Positions 1-14,743 are shown, counted from the stretch's first letter. The stretch is DNA of 64,000 bases from Bacillus sp. SKDU12 (GCF_010093085.1 NZ_MSRC01000003.1:310001-374000), one strand, 5' to 3'. Program-made: numbers and translations. Notes: generated by a model from the letters alone, not told the origin.

Positions 1-1109
1 TTCCGGCGTATCTCGGTTCATCGTTTGCCTTTATTTCTCCAATCATACTGGTAAAAGCGACCGGCGGTCCGGGCGCGGCAATGGTCGGAGCGTTTCTGGC
101 AGGATTAGTGTATGGACTGATTGCCTTATTGATCAGACAGCTTGGAACAGGATGGCTGATGAAAATTCTTCCGCCTGTAGTCGTAGGACCTGTCATTATC
201 GTCATCGGGCTGGGGCTTGCGAGCACCGCGGTAAACATGGCGATGTATGCTGATCCGAATGCGAGTGAATTGGTCTACAGCTTAAAGCATTTCAGTGTCG
301 CAGGCGTTACGCTGGCGATCACGATTATTTGCGCGATTTTCTTACGAGGGTTTCTGAGCTTGATTCCGGTTTTGATCGGAATCATCGGCGGATACTTGTT
401 TGCCCTTACTCAAGGGATTGTCAATTTCCAGCCAGTGCTTGACGCAAAATGGTTTGCAGTGCCTGAGTTTATCATCCCGTTCAAAGACTATTCACCGGCA
501 GTAACACTCGGCATTGCAGCGGCTATGGTTCCTGTCGCGTTTGTGACGATGTCGGAGCATATCGGCCACCAAATGGTGCTGAGCAAAGTTGTTGGACAAG
601 ATTTCATTAAAAAACCGGGACTGCATCGCTCCATTATGGGTGACAGCGTAGCGACAATCCTTGCTTCCTTGATCGGCGGTCCTCCGACAACAACTTACGG
701 AGAAAACATTGGCGTACTGGCCATCACAAGAGTATTCAGCGTTTTTGTTATCGGCGGCGCGGCAGTGATTGCACTTTGCTTTGGTTTTATCGGCAAAATT
801 TCAGCGCTGATCAGCTCAGTGCCGTCAGCGGTTATGGGAGGCGTTTCCTTCCTCCTGTTTGGAATCATCGCTTCGAGCGGTCTGAGAATGCTGATTGATA
901 ACAAAATTGATTATGAAAACAACAGAAACCTTATTATCACATCGGTGATCCTAGTGATCGGTGTAGGAGGCGCTTTTATTCAAGTGTCTCAAGGAGGATT
1001 CCAAGTGTCAGGCATGGCGCTTGCGGCAATCGTAGGTGTCATCTTAAACCTGATTCTTCCGCAAGCGAAGGAAGAGCAGGCAGACACTTCTGAACAACAT
1101 CATATCTAA
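1..1109 (+). CDS. pyrP: Uracil permease, 5' end missing
   Basis: This is the C-terminal part of a nucleobase:cation symporter-2 family membrane protein that imports uracil for salvage. The reading frame is open from base 3, so the gene begins upstream of the window; about 368 residues are visible, and the family member in B. subtilis is about 435 long, so roughly 65 N-terminal residues are missing. An in-frame ATG at 81 is internal, not the start, because the upstream codons continue the conserved family sequence (PAYLGSSFAF). Many hydrophobic membrane segments are visible, along with the family motif region GGPPTTTYGENIG. It lies directly upstream of pyrB in the pyr operon, separated by an attenuator. 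Identification is strong from sequence and context. Confidence 0.95.
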   Translation, partial: PAYLGSSFAFISPIILVKATGGPGAAMVGAFLAGLVYGLIALLIRQLGTGWLMKILPPVVVGPVIIVIGLGLASTAVNMAMYADPNASELVYSLKHFSVAGVTLAITIICAIFLRGFLSLIPVLIGIIGGYLFALTQGIVNFQPVLDAKWFAVPEFIIPFKDYSPAVTLGIAAAMVPVAFVTMSEHIGHQMVLSKVVGQDFIKKPGLHRSIMGDSVATILASLIGGPPTTTYGENIGVLAITRVFSVFVIGGAAVIALCFGFIGKISALISSVPSAVMGGVSFLLFGIIASSGLRMLIDNKIDYENNRNLIITSVILVIGVGGAFIQVSQGGFQVSGMALAAIVGVILNLILPQAKEEQADTSEQHHI

Positions 1110-1220
1110 AACCTTTTAATGAAAGTCCAGAGAGGCTTGGAAGGGTTATGAAGAGAAGGAAGCTTTGATGCTGCCCTCTATTAACCACACCCCGAGTCTA
1201 TCTAAGACCGGGGTTTTTTT
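1109..1220 (+). promoter_or_regulatory. PyrR-type transcription attenuator between pyrP and pyrB
   Basis: The 144-base gap carries the conserved PyrR binding-loop core AGTCCAGAGAGGCTTG at 1124-1139, flanked by arms AACCTT (about 1110-1115) and AAGGGTT (1141-1147) that can pair. It ends in an intrinsic terminator at 1190-1220. In the known B. subtilis system, UMP-bound PyrR stabilises the binding loop (anti-antiterminator), which lets the terminator form and lowers pyrB-pyrE expression. Recognised by motif and position; the antiterminator fold was not computed. Confidence 0.92.
1190..1220 (+). terminator. Intrinsic terminator of the pyrB attenuator
   Basis: CCCCG (1190-1194) pairs with CGGGG (1209-1213), and inner arms GTCT/AGAC extend the stem past one bulged A. 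Seven T residues follow at 1214-1220. It sits 33 bases before the pyrB start codon. Confidence 0.93.
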
Positions 1221-1235
1221 CAGCCTAAAAGTTGA

Positions 1236-3434
<2,199 letters not shown>

Positions 3435-3438
<4 letters not shown>

Positions 3439-4529
3439 AAAGACGATTAGTACTGGAAAACGGAGCGGTATTCGAGGGAGAAGCCTTCGGAAGCTTAGAG
3501 CACAGCATGGGAGAAGTCGTTTTTAACACTGGAATGACAGGCTATCAGGAAATTTTGTCTGATCCTTCTTACTGCGGGCAGATCGTCACATTAACGTATC
3601 CACTTATCGGAAATTACGGCATCAACCGTGATGATTTTGAATCCATTACACCTTTTGTAAAAGGGCTGATCGTCAAAGAATTATGTGAACTTCCTTCCAA
3701 TTGGCGTTCAGCATACACATTAGACGAGTATTTAAAAATGAAAAATATTCCGGGACTGCAGGGAATAGACACGAGAAAGCTGACAAGAATGATCCGCACG
3801 GCGGGCGCGCTAAAAGGAACGTTTGCTTCACCTGATGAAGAGGTTGAAGCAGTACTGAAAAGATTGAACGAAACGGAACTGCCGAGAAATCAAGTCTCCC
3901 AAGTATCTGCCAAAACAGCATATCCGAGTCCGGGAAGAGGCAAACGCATTGTCTTGGTCGATTTTGGCATGAAGCACGGGATTTTAAGAGAGCTGAACAA
4001 ACGGAAATGTGACGTTATCGTTGTGCCTTACAACGTTACAGCGGAAGAGGTGCTTCAGCTGAAACCAGACGGCATTATGCTTTCTAACGGACCTGGAGAC
4101 CCGAAAGATGTGCCTGAAGCGATTGAAATGATTAAAGGTGTTCTCGGAAAAGTGCCATTATTCGGAATATGTCTCGGCCATCAGTTATTCGCGCTGGCGT
4201 GCGGAGCGAATACTGAAAAAATGAAATTCGGCCACAGGGGCTCAAACCACCCGGTAAAAGAGCTGGCTACCGGAAAAGTCGCGTTAACATCTCAAAATCA
4301 CGGCTATACAGTGTCCTCCATCAGCGAAACAGAACTGGAAGTGACGCATATCGCAATTAACGACGATACGATTGAAGGGCTGAAGCATAAAACACTTCCG
4401 GCATTTACGGTTCAATATCATCCCGAAGCTTCACCTGGCCCTGAGGATGCCAACCATCTATTTGACAGATTCATCGACATGATTGACACAACAGAGAAAG
4501 AAGGGGAAGCGGTATGCCAAAACGCGTAG
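3435..4529 (+). CDS. pyrAA: Pyrimidine-specific carbamoyl phosphate synthase, small (glutaminase) subunit
   Basis: This subunit hydrolyses glutamine and passes ammonia to the large subunit PyrAB to make carbamoyl phosphate. It has 364 residues: an N-terminal CarA domain (about 1-150) and a class I glutamine amidotransferase domain. The catalytic cysteine is C246 in FGICLGHQ, with its His-Glu partners in [10 protein letters not shown] near residue 331. SNGPGDP near 217-223 is the oxyanion region. It overlaps pyrC by four bases and pyrAB by sixteen. Bacillus also has an arginine-specific paralogue (carA); membership of the pyr operon assigns this one to pyrimidine synthesis. Confidence 0.97.
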
Positions 4530-7500
4530 ACATTAACAAAATTTTAGTAATCGGATCTGGGCCGATCATCATCGGCCAAGCTGCAGAATTTGACTATGCG
4601 GGAACACAAGCCTGTCTTGCTTTGAAAGAAGAAGGCTATGAAGTCATCCTTGTCAACTCAAACCCGGCCACGATCATGACAGATACAGAAATGGCTGACC
4701 GGGTTTACATCGAACCGCTCACACCGGAATTTCTAACACGAATCATCAGAAAAGAGCGCCCAGATGCCATTCTTCCTACTCTCGGAGGCCAAACCGGTTT
4801 GAATCTTGCGGTTGAGCTTTCTGAAAGAGGCGTGCTGGAAGAGTGCGGCGTCGAAGTGCTTGGCACGAAGCTGTCTGCGATTCAGCAGGCTGAAGACCGC
4901 GACTTGTTCAGAACATTAATGAACGAATTGAATGAACCAGTGCCTGAAAGTGAGATCATCCACTCTCTGGAGGAAGCAGAAAACTTCGTCAGTCAAATTG
5001 GATTCCCTGTCATTGTCCGCCCGGCATATACATTAGGCGGAACAGGCGGAGGCATCTGCTCGAATGAAGCCGAGCTGAAAGAAATTGTTGAGAACGGCTT
5101 AAAATTAAGCCCTGTTCACCAATGTCTGCTTGAAAAAAGCATTGCCGGCTATAAAGAAATCGAGTATGAAGTCATGAGAGACAGTCAGGATCACGCCATT
5201 GTCGTCTGTAATATGGAGAATATTGATCCAGTCGGAATCCACACTGGAGACAGTATTGTTGTCGCGCCGAGCCAAACGCTCAGCGACCGGGAATATCAGC
5301 TCTTAAGGAATGTGTCGTTAAAACTGATCCGCGCGCTTGGAATTGAAGGTGGATGTAACGTACAGCTCGCTTTAGATCCAGACAGCTTCCAATACTACAT
5401 TATTGAAGTGAATCCGCGTGTCAGCCGTTCATCTGCCCTTGCTTCAAAAGCGACGGGATATCCGATTGCAAAGCTCGCCGCTAAAATCGCAGTCGGCCTT
5501 TCGTTAGATGAAATGATGAACCCTGTGACAGGAAAAACATATGCAGCATTTGAACCGGCTCTTGACTATGTCGTCTCCAAAATTCCGCGCTGGCCGTTTG
5601 ATAAGTTTGAATCAGCAAACAGAAAGCTAGGCACGCAAATGAAAGCGACGGGAGAGGTCATGGCGATCGGCCGCACGCTTGAGGAGTCATTACTGAAGGC
5701 TGTGCGTTCACTGGAAGCGGATGTGTATCATCTTGAGCTGAAGGATGCCGCCGACATTTCCGATGAGCTGTTGGAAAAACGAATCAAAAAGGCCGGTGAC
5801 GAACGCTTATTCTACTTAGCTGAGGCATATAGAAGAGGCTACACCGTAAAAGACCTTCATGAATTTTCCGCGATCGATGTCTTCTTCTTGCATAAGCTAT
5901 TCGGAATCGTGCAGTTTGAAAAAGAACTGAAGGCAAAAGCGGGGGATCCGAACGTACTGAGACAGGCAAAAGAATTTGGATTCTCTGATAAGTACATCAG
6001 CCGTGAGTGGAAAATGAAAGAATCGGAGCTTTACAGCTTAAGAAAACAAGCGGGAATTACACCGGTATTCAAAATGGTAGATACATGCGCGGCCGAATTT
6101 GAATCAGAAACGCCATACTTCTACAGCACATACGAAGAAGAAAATGAGTCTGTCGTTACGGATAAGAAAAGTGTGATCGTGCTTGGCTCCGGTCCGATTC
6201 GAATCGGTCAGGGTGTTGAGTTCGACTATGCGACTGTTCACTCTGTGTGGGCAATTAAACAGGCAGGCTATGAAGCCATTATTGTCAATAACAATCCGGA
6301 AACCGTTTCAACTGATTTCAGTATCTCAGACAAGCTGTACTTTGAACCGCTCACAATTGAAGATGTCATGCACATCATTGACCTCGAACAGCCAATGGGC
6401 GTTGTCGTGCAATTCGGCGGGCAAACTGCCATTAATCTTGCGGACGAGCTTTCTGCACGCGGTGTAAACATCCTTGGGACTTCGTTAGAAGATATAGATC
6501 GTGCAGAAGACCGGGATAAATTTGAGCAAGCGCTTGGAGACCTTGGTGTGCCGCAGCCGCTTGGCAAAACAGCGACATCAGTGGATCAGGCGGTAAGGAT
6601 CGCGGGTGATATCGGTTATCCGGTTCTGGTGCGCCCTTCCTATGTACTGGGCGGCCGGGCAATGGAGATTGTATATCAAGAAGAAGAACTGCTTCATTAT
6701 ATGACAAATGCAGTCAAAATCAATCCGCAGCACCCTGTGTTAATTGACAGGTATTTAACAGGGAAAGAAATTGAAGTGGACGCCATATCTGATGGTGAAA
6801 CAGTTGTCATCCCGGGTATTATGGAGCACATTGAACGTGCCGGTGTTCACTCCGGAGACTCAATCGCTGTTTATCCGCCTCAATCTCTCACAGAGGACAT
6901 TAAGAAAAAAATCGAACAATACACGATCGCACTTGCTAAAGGGCTGAACATTGTCGGTTTGCTCAATATTCAATTCGTCTTATCACAAGGCGAGGTGTAC
7001 GTGCTCGAAGTAAATCCGAGATCAAGCAGAACTGTACCGTTCTTAAGCAAAATCACGGGTATCCCAATGGCAAATCTCGCAACAAAAGTCATTCTCGGAC
7101 AAAAGCTGGCGGCGTTTGGCTATACAGAGGGCCTTCAGCCTGAACAGCAGGGTGTATTTGTAAAAGCGCCGGTCTTTTCCTTCGCCAAGCTGAGAAGAGT
7201 GGACATTACGTTAGGGCCTGAAATGAAATCAACTGGTGAGGTCATGGGGAAAGATTCCACTCTAGAAAAGGCGCTCTATAAAGCCCTGATTGCTTCAGGC
7301 ATTCAAATCCCGAACTACGGTTCCGTGCTTTTAACAGTGGCTGATAAAGACAAAGAAGAAGGACTTGCCATTGCTAAGCGGTTCCATGCGATTGGCTATA
7401 ACATTTTAGCGACGGAAGGAACGGCAGGGCGTTTAAAAGAAGCTTCCATTCCAGCTAAGGTCGTCGGGAAAATCGGACAGGACGGACCGAATCTGCTTGA

Positions 7501-7725
7501 TGTGATCAGAAACGGAGAAGCACAGTTTGTCATCAATACGCTGACAAAAGGAAAACAGCCGGCAAGAGACGGCTTTCGAATCAGACGTGAATCGGTAGAA
7601 AACGGTGTTGCCTGTTTAACATCTTTAGATACGGCAGAAGCGATATTGAGAGTGCTGGAAAGCATGACATTCCGTGCTGACCAAATGCCGACAGTCAACA
7701 CAAATCAGGAGGCGGCAGTCACTAT

Positions 7726-7729
<4 letters not shown>
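4514..7729 (+). CDS. pyrAB: Pyrimidine-specific carbamoyl phosphate synthase, large subunit
   Basis: The large subunit makes carbamoyl phosphate from bicarbonate, ammonia and two ATP. It has 1071 residues, the usual length. Two homologous halves are visible, each opening with a similar glycine-rich segment ([19 protein letters not shown] near residue 12 and [18 protein letters not shown] near 555) and each with an ATP-grasp fold containing a glycine-rich loop and EVNPR motifs. The C-terminal ~140 residues form an MGS-like allosteric domain, where UMP and PRPP act in this family. It starts within the end of pyrAA and overlaps pyrK by four bases. Confidence 0.98.
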
Positions 7730-10115
<2,386 letters not shown>

Positions 10116-10119
<4 letters not shown>

Positions 10120-10748
10120 AACAAACCATCGCAAAACATCTATTAGACATCCAAGCTGTATTTTTACGCCCAAACGAGCCATTTACGTGGGCAAGCGGTA
10201 TTTTATCGCCAATCTACTGTGACAACCGTCTGACGCTATCATTCCCGGAGGTCAGAAATGATGTCGCCGCAGGCATCAGCCAGCTTGTCGAAGAGCATTT
10301 TCCTAAAGCTGAAATGATTGCGGGAACAGCAACAGCCGGTATTCCTCATGCAGCTCTAGCGGCTGATCGCTTACATTTGCCGATGTGTTATGTGAGAAGT
10401 AAACCGAAAGCGCACGGAAAAGGCAATCAAATTGAGGGGGCAGTTCAAAAAGGGCAAAAAACGGTCGTCATTGAAGATTTAATCTCCACAGGGGGAAGTG
10501 TACTTGAAGCTGCGGCAGCTTTACAAGCGGCTGGCTGTGAAGTGCTCGGTATCGTCTCCATCTTTACATACGGTCTCCCTAAAGCGCAGGAAGCCTTCAC
10601 AAAAGCAGAACTGCCATACTACTCTTTGACGGATTATGATACGCTCACAGAGGTCGCGCTCGAAAACGGAAAGATTCAGTCAGACGATCTGAAAAAGCTG
10701 AAAACGTGGAAACGAAATCCCGAGTCAAAAGATTGGTTTAAAAAGTAA
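10116..10748 (+). CDS. pyrE: Orotate phosphoribosyltransferase
   Basis: PyrE joins orotate to PRPP to make OMP. The start is placed at ATG 10116, preceded by GGAGGG at 10101-10106, giving 210 residues; the in-frame ATG at 10098 lies on the RBS side and is unlikely. The PRPP-binding motif [12 protein letters not shown] is at about residues 117-128, and a flexible catalytic loop with [13 protein letters not shown] near 96-108 precedes it. It is the last gene of the operon and is followed by a terminator at 10798-10825. Confidence 0.96.
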
Positions 10749-10797
10749 AAAATAAATTTTGATGATATGAAAAGGGTTCAAAACCTTGATGTGATTG

Positions 10798-10825
10798 AAA
10801 ACAGGCCTATGGGTCTGTTTTTTTT
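10798..10825 (+). terminator. Terminator of the pyr operon
   Basis: AACAGGCC and GGGTCTGTT pair around the loop TAT, allowing a G-T pair, and are followed by an uninterrupted T run at 10818-10825. It lies 50 bases after the pyrE stop. Confidence 0.88.
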
Positions 10826-10848
10826 ATTAATCCTATCAAAAAAGTCGG

Positions 10849-10877
10849 GTTGACTTATGTTAGAATTGTGCTAAAAT
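10849..10877 (+). promoter_or_regulatory. Sigma-A promoter of the cysH operon
   Basis: A -35 TTGACT at 10850-10855 and a -10 TAAAAT at 10872-10877 are separated by 16 bases. The predicted start, about 10884, lies just upstream of the S-box aptamer, as expected. Confidence 0.8.
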
Positions 10878-10895
10878 TTACTACAAATCTAAAAA

Positions 10896-10997
10896 CTTAT
10901 CAAGAGCGGCTGAGGGACTGGACCTATGAAGCCCGGCAACCTGCAATAGTTTGTAAGGTGCTACTTCCAGCAAAATGAATCCATTTTGAAAGATAAG
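10896..10997 (+). ncRNA. SAM-I (S-box) riboswitch aptamer upstream of cysH
   Basis: Conserved S-box elements occur in order: the P1 5' arm CTTATC at 10896, AAGAG, the kink-turn segment GAGGGACTGGACC, GCCCGGCAACC at 10931-10941, GGTGCTACTTCC around 10957, and the P1 3' arm GATAAG at 10992-10997. Together these match the SAM-binding aptamer family. It lies in a 414-base gap before cysH, consistent with the known S-box on cysH in B. subtilis. SAM binding should favour the downstream terminator. Confidence 0.95.
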
Positions 10998-11016
10998 GGC
11001 TGTATACTGTTCCTGT

Positions 11017-11050
11017 CTTTCTTTCCGCCGGATTGAAAGTTTTTTGTTTT
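11017..11050 (+). terminator. Regulated terminator of the cysH riboswitch
   Basis: CTTTC (11017-11021) pairs with GAAAG (11035-11039), with an inner TCC/GGA helix across a small internal loop. TTTTTTGTTTT follows at 11040-11050. The 5' arm is shared with a candidate antiterminator (see findings), so termination would depend on aptamer state. Confidence 0.75.
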
Positions 11051-11062
11051 AAGAGGAAGAAA

Positions 11063-11143
11063 GGCTGTCTGTCATAACAACAGCCGCACATCACATTACA
11101 AATGGGAAAAGACAACCGGCAGAAAGCTACTGTTTGTTTGTCT
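11063..11143 (+). other. Structured leader between riboswitch terminator and cysH RBS
   Basis: About 110 bases separate the terminator from cysH. GGCTGT (11063-11068) can pair with ACAGCC (11080-11085), and AGACAA (11110-11115) can pair with TTGTCT (11138-11143), just upstream of the RBS AAAGGAGG. No open reading frame with a good RBS is seen here. The role is unknown; both helices are short and were found by eye. Confidence 0.45.
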
Positions 11144-11162
11144 CCGAAAGGAGGAATGAGAA

Positions 11163-11864
11163 ATGTTAACGTATGATAATTGGGAAGAACCAACGATTAC
11201 ATTTCCCGAAGACGATCCTTATAAAGGAGCGCTGTCAGTTTTAAAATGGGCATACGGCCATTATGGCAATGAGCTTGTTTATGCCTGCAGTTTCGGAATT
11301 GAGGGGATCGTTCTCATTGACTTAATTTATAAAGTGAAAAAAGACGCAGAGATTGTGTTTCTTGATACAGGGCTTCATTTTAAAGAAACCTATGAAACGA
11401 TTGAGCGAGTGAAAGAGCGTTATCCGGGTCTTAATATCATTTTGAAAAAACCAGACCTTACCCTTGAGGAACAAGCCGAAGAACATGGGGACAAATTGTG
11501 GGAAAGAGAGCCGAATCAGTGCTGCTATCTTAGAAAGATCGTTCCTTTACGAGAGGCGCTTTCAGGACATCCAGCTTGGCTGTCTGGTCTGCGCCGCGAT
11601 CAAGGACCGAGCCGCGCCAATACGAATTTCTTAAACAAAGATGAAAAATTCAAATCAGTAAAAGTATGCCCGCTCATCCATTGGACTTGGAAAGACATAT
11701 GGAGATACACATCCCGGAATGAGCTGGACTACAATCCACTTCATGACCAAGGATATCCAAGTATTGGCTGTGCGCCTTGTACGGCGCCTGCTTTTACCGC
11801 AGAGGATTTACGTTCAGGCAGATGGAATGGTATGGCGAAAACAGAATGCGGACTGCATGAATAA
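11163..11864 (+). CDS. cysH: Phosphoadenylyl/adenylyl sulfate (PAPS/APS) reductase
   Basis: CysH reduces activated sulfate to sulfite using thioredoxin. It has 233 residues. The cysteines that bind a [4Fe-4S] cluster in APS-type enzymes are all present: C120 and C121 (NQCCYLRK), C203 and C206 (GCAPC). The catalytic cysteine C229 lies in the C-terminal ECGLHE. This pattern marks the cluster-containing type, which in B. subtilis is known to accept both APS and PAPS. The start follows GAAAGGAGG. It opens a sulfate assimilation operon with transport and activation genes and is controlled by the upstream S-box leader. Confidence 0.96.
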   Translation: MLTYDNWEEPTITFPEDDPYKGALSVLKWAYGHYGNELVYACSFGIEGIVLIDLIYKVKKDAEIVFLDTGLHFKETYETIERVKERYPGLNIILKKPDLTLEEQAEEHGDKLWEREPNQCCYLRKIVPLREALSGHPAWLSGLRRDQGPSRANTNFLNKDEKFKSVKVCPLIHWTWKDIWRYTSRNELDYNPLHDQGYPSIGCAPCTAPAFTAEDLRSGRWNGMAKTECGLHE

Positions 11865-11875
11865 GGAGCTGGAAA

Positions 11876-12940
11876 ATGGAACTAGCCGCTATTTTATTTA
11901 GCTTGTTTTTCGCAATGAATATTGGTGCGAGCGGTGCAGCAGCTTCGATGGGAGTCGCTTATGGCTCTGGAGCCGTCAAAAGAAAAACCTACGCTTTAAT
12001 CCTGTGTGCAGTCGGCGTACTGTCAGGGGCGGTCATTGGCGGAGGCGAGGTCGTCAAAACCATCAGCTCCGGGATTATCCCCGAACAGACGATTACACTG
12101 ACGATTGTTTGCATCATTATTGGAGCCGCTGCGCTTTCGCTTTTTACGGCTAATCTTCTTGGCATTCCTTTATCGACAAGCGAAGTAACAGTCGGTGCTG
12201 TTGTCGGAGTGGGAGTGGCTTACAAAGTATTGTTTGTAAACAAAATTTTGGTCATTGTGTCGTTTTGGATTGTTGTCCCGCTGTTCGCCTTCGCTTTCAC
12301 TTATTTCGTATCTAAGCTGTTTCGTTATTTTAAAATTGAAATTAAATCTTCTAAAAAGCAAAAAATCCTTGGCATTGTTTTGTTAGGTGCCGGATTTTTC
12401 GAAGCATTTTCTGCCGGCATGAACAATGTTGCAAATGCCGTTGGCCCATTAGTTGCGGCCGGTGTGCTTGATGTGGCGAAAGGAACCTTGTACGGGGGAA
12501 TTTTTGTTGCTCTTGGCGCGCTGTTATTAGGCCGGCGGGTATTAGAGACAAACGGGAAGAAAATTACGAGATTCGCAAAAGGCGAAGGCATTCTCTTATC
12601 CGGTACAGGTGCCGGACTGGTGATCATCAGTTCTGTATTTGGGATGCCGGTGCCTTTAGCGCAAGTCACGTCATCATCAATTATCGGAATCGGCATGGCC
12701 AAAAACGGCCCGAACGTGTTTCATAAACAAGTCGTTCAAACGATGCTGAAGGTATGGATTGTATCTCCGTTTTTATCCTTATCGATTTCTTATCTTCTTG
12801 TATCTTTGTTTTTAAAAGGTGATTATTATTCAATCTTTATTATGGTAAGTGTGCTTTTAGCGGCAGGCGGTGCCATCAGCCTGACAAAGGCCATTCGCAA
12901 AGAGAGACGCACTGTCCACGAACAAGGCGGGGGAATCTGA
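11876..12940 (+). CDS. cysP: Sulfate permease of the PiT (inorganic phosphate transporter) family
   Basis: This integral membrane transporter imports sulfate. It has 354 residues, mostly hydrophobic, with about ten to eleven predicted membrane segments and the duplicated PiT signature regions (NIGASGAAASMGVAYGSGAV near residues 16-35 and GMNNVANAVGPLVAAGVL near 181-198). The family often carries phosphate, but the operon with cysH, sat and cysC, and the known B. subtilis CysP, point to sulfate. It follows cysH by 11 bases with RBS AAGGAGC. No ABC-type sulfate transporter is seen in the window. Confidence 0.93.
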   Translation: MELAAILFSLFFAMNIGASGAAASMGVAYGSGAVKRKTYALILCAVGVLSGAVIGGGEVVKTISSGIIPEQTITLTIVCIIIGAAALSLFTANLLGIPLSTSEVTVGAVVGVGVAYKVLFVNKILVIVSFWIVVPLFAFAFTYFVSKLFRYFKIEIKSSKKQKILGIVLLGAGFFEAFSAGMNNVANAVGPLVAAGVLDVAKGTLYGGIFVALGALLLGRRVLETNGKKITRFAKGEGILLSGTGAGLVIISSVFGMPVPLAQVTSSSIIGIGMAKNGPNVFHKQVVQTMLKVWIVSPFLSLSISYLLVSLFLKGDYYSIFIMVSVLLAAGGAISLTKAIRKERRTVHEQGGGI

Positions 12941-12988
12941 CCATTAATCTGAGTTAATCTATAAGTAAACTAGGAGGAAATTGATATT

Positions 12989-14137
12989 ATGAGCTTAGCA
13001 CCACACGGAGGAACATTAGTAAACAGAGTAGATGAATCATATGATGTGAGCGGTATTCAAAAAGAAATTGAACTTGATTTAATTTCTTTCGCAGATTTGG
13101 AATTAATGGGGATCGGCGCATACAGCCCGATCGAAGGCTTCTTTAATGAAAAAGATTACGTATCTGTTGTCGAAAACATGCGTCTTTCTTCAGGTGTTGT
13201 CTGGTCCCTTCCAATCACGCTTCCGGTCGATGCGGAGAAAGCAGCGGAACTGTCAATCGGCGAAACGGTTAAGTTAACATATGAAGGAGAAACATACGGG
13301 GTTATCCAAGTTGAAGATCTATACGTGCCTGATAAACAAAAAGAAGCGGTCAATGTATACAAAACGGATGAGCAAGAGCACCCGGGTGTTAAAAAGCTGT
13401 TCAGCCGCGGCAATACATATGTCGGCGGACCAATCACTTTGATTAAAAAAGCATCAAAGCAGTTTCCTGAGTTTACGTTTGAACCAGCCGAAACAAGACG
13501 CCAGTTTGCGGAAAAAGGCTGGGAAACCATTGTCGGTTTCCAAACAAGAAATCCTGTTCACAGAGCGCATGAATACATTCAAAAAACAGCTCTTGAAACA
13601 GTAGACGGCTTGTTCTTAAACCCGCTGGTAGGTGAAACGAAATCTGATGACATCCCGGCTGATGTACGGATGGAAAGCTACCAAGTCCTTCTTGATAATT
13701 ATTATCCGAAAGACCGAGTGTTCCTCGGCGTCTTTTTAGCAGCGATGCGTTATGCAGGGCCGAGAGAAGCGATTTTTCACGCACTGGTTAGAAAGAACTA
13801 CGGCTGCACGCATTTCATCGTCGGCCGCGATCATGCGGGTGTAGGTGATTATTACGGCACATACGAGGCGCAAGAGCTGTTCGATACATTTAAACCCGAA
13901 GAGCTGGGGATTACACCGCTGAAATTCGAGCATAGCTTCTTCTGTGAAAAATGCGGAAATATGGGGACGGCGAAAACGTGCCCTCACGGCAGAGAACATC
14001 ACGTTATTTTATCAGGCACTAAGGTAAGAGGCATGCTGAGAGATGGTATTCTCCCGCCAGCAGAATTCAGCCGCGCGGAAGTGGTAGAAGTGTTAATCAG
14101 AGGAATGAAGAAAAAAGAAGAAGCAGGCGTATCTTAA
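12989..14137 (+). CDS. sat: Sulfate adenylyltransferase (ATP sulfurylase)
   Basis: Sat activates sulfate with ATP to give APS and pyrophosphate. It has 382 residues, typical of the single-subunit bacterial/archaeal form. The catalytic [10 protein letters not shown] motif is at residues 185-194 and GRDHAGVG at 279-286. Near the C-terminus C319, C322, C331 and H333 form a CxxC...CxH cluster that looks like a zinc site, seen in some members of this family. It follows a 48-base gap with RBS TAGGAGGAA. Its product feeds CysH directly or via CysC. Confidence 0.96.
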   Translation: MSLAPHGGTLVNRVDESYDVSGIQKEIELDLISFADLELMGIGAYSPIEGFFNEKDYVSVVENMRLSSGVVWSLPITLPVDAEKAAELSIGETVKLTYEGETYGVIQVEDLYVPDKQKEAVNVYKTDEQEHPGVKKLFSRGNTYVGGPITLIKKASKQFPEFTFEPAETRRQFAEKGWETIVGFQTRNPVHRAHEYIQKTALETVDGLFLNPLVGETKSDDIPADVRMESYQVLLDNYYPKDRVFLGVFLAAMRYAGPREAIFHALVRKNYGCTHFIVGRDHAGVGDYYGTYEAQELFDTFKPEELGITPLKFEHSFFCEKCGNMGTAKTCPHGREHHVILSGTKVRGMLRDGILPPAEFSRAEVVEVLIRGMKKKEEAGVS

Positions 14138-14149
14138 GGAGGACTGGCA

Positions 14150-14743
14150 GTGACAAATCGCGATATTGTATGGCATGAAGCGTCTATTACAAAAGAAGAA
14201 TACCAGCAAAAAAATAAGCATAAAAGCTCCATTCTCTGGCTGACAGGGTTAAGCGGCTCAGGCAAATCAACCATTGCCAATGCTGCTGCGAGAGAATTGT
14301 TTGAGCAGGGCTACCAAGTTATTGTGCTGGACGGGGATAATATCCGCCACGGCTTAAATAAGGATCTTGGTTTTTCTGATGAAGACCGTAAAGAAAACAT
14401 CCGCCGCATCGGAGAGGTGGCAAAGCTTTTTGTTCAGCAGGGAACCATTGTAATTACTGCTTTTATCTCTCCTTTCCGGGAGGACAGAGAGCAGGTTCGC
14501 CAGCTTGTGGCAGCAGGCGAATTCAATGAGATATACATTAAATGCGACCTCGATATTTGTGAACAAAGAGATCCGAAAGGGCTCTACAAAAAAGCAAGAA
14601 ACGGAGAAATTCCTTTCTTTACAGGAATTGATTCTCCTTATGAAGAACCAAAAGCACCGGAGCTCGTTCTTGATTCAGGACAGCAGGATCGTGAAGCATG
14701 CAAAAACCAGCTGATCGAGTTTGTTAAACAAAAATTGAGCTGA
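14150..14743 (+). CDS. cysC: Adenylyl-sulfate (APS) kinase
   Basis: CysC phosphorylates APS to PAPS. It has 197 residues with a Walker A loop GLSGSGKST at 33-41 and the APS-binding region LDGDNIRHGLNKDLGFS near 60-76. It starts at GTG 14150 with RBS AAGGAGG 6-7 bases upstream; no ATG is suitably placed. It lies 12 bases after sat. With a CysH that can use APS as well, this step may be partly redundant in the pathway. Confidence 0.95.
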   Translation: MTNRDIVWHEASITKEEYQQKNKHKSSILWLTGLSGSGKSTIANAAARELFEQGYQVIVLDGDNIRHGLNKDLGFSDEDRKENIRRIGEVAKLFVQQGTIVITAFISPFREDREQVRQLVAAGEFNEIYIKCDLDICEQRDPKGLYKKARNGEIPFFTGIDSPYEEPKAPELVLDSGQQDREACKNQLIEFVKQKLS

